Assembly (NCBI GenBank): GCA_023430975.1
Contig: JAEYYB010000033.1
Span: forward strand, 1-64,000
Source of the DNA: Bacillota bacterium
GTDB lineage: Bacteria > Bacillota > Clostridia > Acetivibrionales > DSM-2933
Direction: 5' to 3'
DNA length: 64,000 bases
Positions 62,701 to 64,000 of this stretch are shown one piece after another. The notes beneath the pieces are model-generated. The model was not told where the DNA came from and did not search any database. It saw only the letters and a program-made list of their open reading frames with translations. The position numbers and the translations under genes were made by a program. Each line of letters begins with the position of its first letter. Within the stretch, counting starts at the first letter, position 1.

Positions 62701-63085
62701 CTTCCGAGAGGTTATATAAAGGGTTTACTTTAATATCCTCAACCTTATAATCAAAAAAGTTTAATGGCTTACTGTTTTTATCATCTTTTTCATCAGTCAA
62801 TGCCGTAGAAAGAAGCCTTTCATCAAGATCCTTGCTAATAGCCTCTTTGATCTCAGCCGGATCGCTGTTGGCAATTGCAAAAAGTCCATACAACTCTTTT
62901 AATACATTATCGTAATAGGTAAGCTGTGACATTGCAGCAGAATCAATGGCTGTCTTGGTCTCCTCCTCGGCAACCCTCATTCTGCCTCCGTCCACCAAAG
63001 CCCCTGATAAAGCTACAAGTGCCAACAACACTATGCATAGAAATATTGATATTGCCCCACGAGTCTCCCTAATAAAATGCATCAT
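59795..63085 (-). CDS. Very large TadG-like / DUF5702-type surface protein
   Basis: 1096 residues. The N-terminus TRGAISIFLCIVLLALVALSGALVDGGRMR is a TadG-type anchor without a Glu at +5. AIDSAAMSQLTYYDNVLKELYGLFAI follows, as in DUF5702-type proteins. The body is dominated by helical, Lys/Glu-rich coiled coil (about 150-470 and 740-1000), with a hydrophobic stretch (VATALEFATAVAGWTIFGVPLVQTLI, about 655-680) in the middle. A C-terminal folded region closes it (GYTGYLRLFLLLVNPDKKIMRIQDL). Probably a cell-surface component that spans the wall; role unknown. Confidence 0.78.
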   Translation of the reverse strand: MMHFIRETRGAISIFLCIVLLALVALSGALVDGGRMRVAEEETKTAIDSAAMSQLTYYDNVLKELYGLFAIANSDPAEIKEAISKDLDERLLSTALTDEKDDKNSKPLNFFDYKVEDIKVNPLYNLSEGDVFKQQILEFMKYRAPKEVADQFIDKFLAFKDLGEQTKILERKLDIDEKLSEAGESTETLSNKVLEINFLVKNNSISVKLDALAASISNRIRAQKLLTDKKNQLSNMTPPVKASDDPEAVKEYEEKLKAYVKSVDALKDEIDEIENKTIPELNKSSVKIKEDLLSHIENDLIQNKVYDEAKKAIKDIKDKSKEAASMANELSTAIKEDSSSFGESMRTDLKSKKQAIDTSVLDEREQEIEKCRNKYREIKKTVADINPESIAFDTISSLPSDLENRVKSLLSYEKIKKLLEDVPKVNYYIKKSDDAGSKENDPRAALKAVKDDIEKEGNALLEEVKKGDEKSKNSFPKSGLPSQDGVKDSLKDIKDLINIDTKLISDQIKIASEKSEFNPDYEGKSDFDMDFKAKKANKSKEALSIIKSLTSIISSGLRSMRDELYVGEYSLGIFKNAVTGKLDSKGNIQYDLTGYKMSTRNDTFFDTAELEYILHGSSSQTENLLWVKGQILLVRWALNTVSIYTDPKKVATALEFATAVAGWTIFGVPLVQTLILLAWSFAESTIDVYKILQGEEIAIFKLNGDWVLSIESGGKGVAKALTGTLTDDVKKKVIDKVKAGVKEKAFEAIDYTSDKVAESIEKGITDQVKDVTGNITDSITKSINQKVDEVLDSAFKPFENAIFTEIGKVEGKFDELRDSIEALNNDVSEKYEDAADGLMEHINKYIYDTVKNNFPEIEKELQKNGYKDLVDKLRDEEKKYFEELKSTGIDFLGRKEKELKANLDKIEEETIGKIKKSIETAKENLRTKLLEGIDNLLLDKFKSTGANITEKINGLVSKKIDSIKNSGKAKIKEKLGSFIDNLGGKSKGSTLKKSVSTGDYTAKVNVKGNILKMGYTGYLRLFLLLVNPDKKIMRIQDLVQLNMEKETGKEFKLSDCNTYLRVEVAFSVKYLFMTSAFMPRMYKDRYKISHIVYKGY

Positions 63086-63096
63086 AAGACCTCACC

Positions 63097-63804
63097 CTAT
63101 TCCAAAAAGCTTTTTAACTTGCCCGAGAGCTTATCAAAGGTACCGGTAACCTTCTCAACAATACCTTCAAGTTTTCCCCCTGTCTTTTGATCAATTTCCC
63201 TAACACTATCTATAACAAAATCGGTATTTCTCACAAACTCAACAGGATCATTTACTACAGACTCCGAACTTGCAGATATTTTAAACTCCAGATTAAATCC
63301 AAATGAATTGAGCATATTGGAAATCGGAAGATTATATTCCTCTTCTATGGTTACTTTAAGTTTTTTATAGATGACATAGTCAGTCAGGTCGCATTTTACA
63401 TTCAACTTGCTATCTGTATATTTCAAAGTCATTTTACCCCTGTCTTTATCAAAAACCGAATACTTTGAAATATTACTCAAAACAAAACCATTTACCTTTT
63501 CATACTTCTTTTGTTTTTCCTTACCTGAAAGGAACTCTCCAATCCTCCAGTAAAGTGATGTATTACCAAGACTTTCTCTATCTATAAATTCCAAGTACAT
63601 ATCTTTTGAAGGGTTGGCCCAAACATCGGCTCCCCTCTCTGCAGCCGTATTAGCCAGGGATTTTATGTAAGCTTGCTGGTACAGCATAAAACATATATAG
63701 ACAAGCACAATAAGGCTTATCATTACAGCCGGAACTATTAATGCCGCCTCAATCGTCATACTGCCCCTATTACGTTTTATACACAGCTTACGAAATAAAT
63801 TCAA
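63097..63804 (-). CDS. TadE-like pseudopilin
   Basis: 235 residues. Basic leader, then the class III motif RGSMTIEAALIVPAVMISLIV with Glu at +5 and a single helix, followed by a soluble domain (GADVWANPSKDMYLEFID ... VNDPVEFVRNTDFVIDSV). Translation appears to start at TTG 63804 with an AAAAGGAT site upstream; no ATG fits. It is the first gene of the second pilus cluster in the window and 11 nt before the TadG-like gene. Confidence 0.82.
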   Translation of the reverse strand: MNLFRKLCIKRNRGSMTIEAALIVPAVMISLIVLVYICFMLYQQAYIKSLANTAAERGADVWANPSKDMYLEFIDRESLGNTSLYWRIGEFLSGKEKQKKYEKVNGFVLSNISKYSVFDKDRGKMTLKYTDSKLNVKCDLTDYVIYKKLKVTIEEEYNLPISNMLNSFGFNLEFKISASSESVVNDPVEFVRNTDFVIDSVREIDQKTGGKLEGIVEKVTGTFDKLSGKLKSFLE

Positions 63805-63828
63805 CTTTTCATCAATCCTTTTAAATGT

Positions 63829-63925
63829 TTTAAAAGTGTTAATAATCTTACATTTGGCGGAGCAAATAATGAACGGTTCAACGGGATTTGCTTAAGACAA
63901 ATGTAATAGATTCATCACTTTTAAT
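63829..63925. repeat. Family B palindromic repeat, copy 9
   Basis: A 97-bp copy with left end TTTAAAAGTG and right end CACTTTTAAT, containing the variant ATTTGCTTAAGAC seen also in copy 1. It lies just upstream of the second pilus cluster, on its presumed leader or promoter. Confidence 0.88.
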
Positions 63926-63948
63926 ATAGTTGGTAATAGCCATCTTGG

Positions 63949-63987
63949 GGATTTTACTGCAACAGCAAATTTGTTGCAGTAAAATCC
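63949..63987. terminator. Hairpin at the right edge
   Basis: Perfect 16-bp stem GGATTTTACTGCAACA / TGTTGCAGTAAAATCC around a 7-nt loop. No T-run follows on either strand, so its role as a terminator for a gene beyond the window is uncertain. Confidence 0.4.
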
Positions 63988-64000
63988 AAGAACAAAAATT

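Noticed and set aside
3441..63925. Family B repeats as a CRISPR array
   Set aside because: Copies are scattered over 60 kb with no regular spacers and are palindromic over their full length.

Overview
The window looks like chromosomal DNA of a low-GC, spore-forming, anaerobic clostridium of the cellulosome-forming group (Acetivibrio / Hungateiclostridium type). Sporulation genes are present (gpr, spoVS, a YheC/YheD coat-type protein). There is a Pta-AckA acetate pathway, and a secreted protein that carries a type I-like cohesin, a long Thr-Pro linker and three SLH repeats. A second SLH protein lies beside it. The species assignment is inference. Most genes are on the minus strand; the plus-strand exceptions are a small gene near 1.3 kb, an MFS transporter, rpsT and agrBD.

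Layout. 1-8 kb: a gene-poor left end with a candidate small RNA, a cupin, a plus-strand gene that seems to start at ATA, a Walker-A-less SMC-type ATPase, folD, a GNAT, a YgiQ radical SAM protein, a methyltransferase and a decayed alpha/beta hydrolase. 8-15 kb: pta-ackA, a DUF2339 membrane protein with a dnaX-like frameshift site at its 3' end, and a NarL-type two-component pair. 15-24 kb: gatCAB split by nested repeats, an unknown membrane protein with hexapeptide repeats, ligA and two membrane proteins. 24-29 kb: MFS, spoVS, ymdB, rny and tRNA-Gln(CUG). 29-38 kb: a Tad/Flp pilus operon (flp, tadE, cpaB, cpaE, cpaF, tadB, tadC), preceded by a DegS/DegU-like pair and a cell-wall amidase. 38-43 kb: gpr, rpsT and an agr-type quorum-sensing locus (agrB, a 41-codon agrD, a convergent AgrC-like kinase) plus holA. 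44-50 kb: YheC/D, comEC and a c-di-AMP riboswitch in front of an SH3-NlpC/P60 hydrolase. 50-54 kb: the two SLH surface proteins. 54-64 kb: a second pilus-related cluster with two A24 prepilin peptidases, a PP2C phosphatase, an FHA protein, two TadE-like pseudopilins and a 1096-residue TadG-like protein.

The most striking structure outside genes is a set of four families of short (about 70-105 bp) palindromic, protein-less repeats, all intergenic. Family B has nine nearly full copies and two derivatives. Family A has four copies, one of which supplies the gpr stop codon. Family C has two 99-bp copies, each flanked by a 4-bp direct repeat, and one of these sits inside a family A element. Family D has two copies. 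They behave like MITEs or REP-type elements; whether they are already described could not be checked here.

Likely interactions: the first pilus operon supplies pilin and motor. The second supplies prepilin processing, minor pseudopilins and phospho-dependent (FHA/PP2C) control. The DegS/DegU-like pair is placed to regulate the pili. The agr locus has a dyad over its promoter -35 box but no response regulator nearby.
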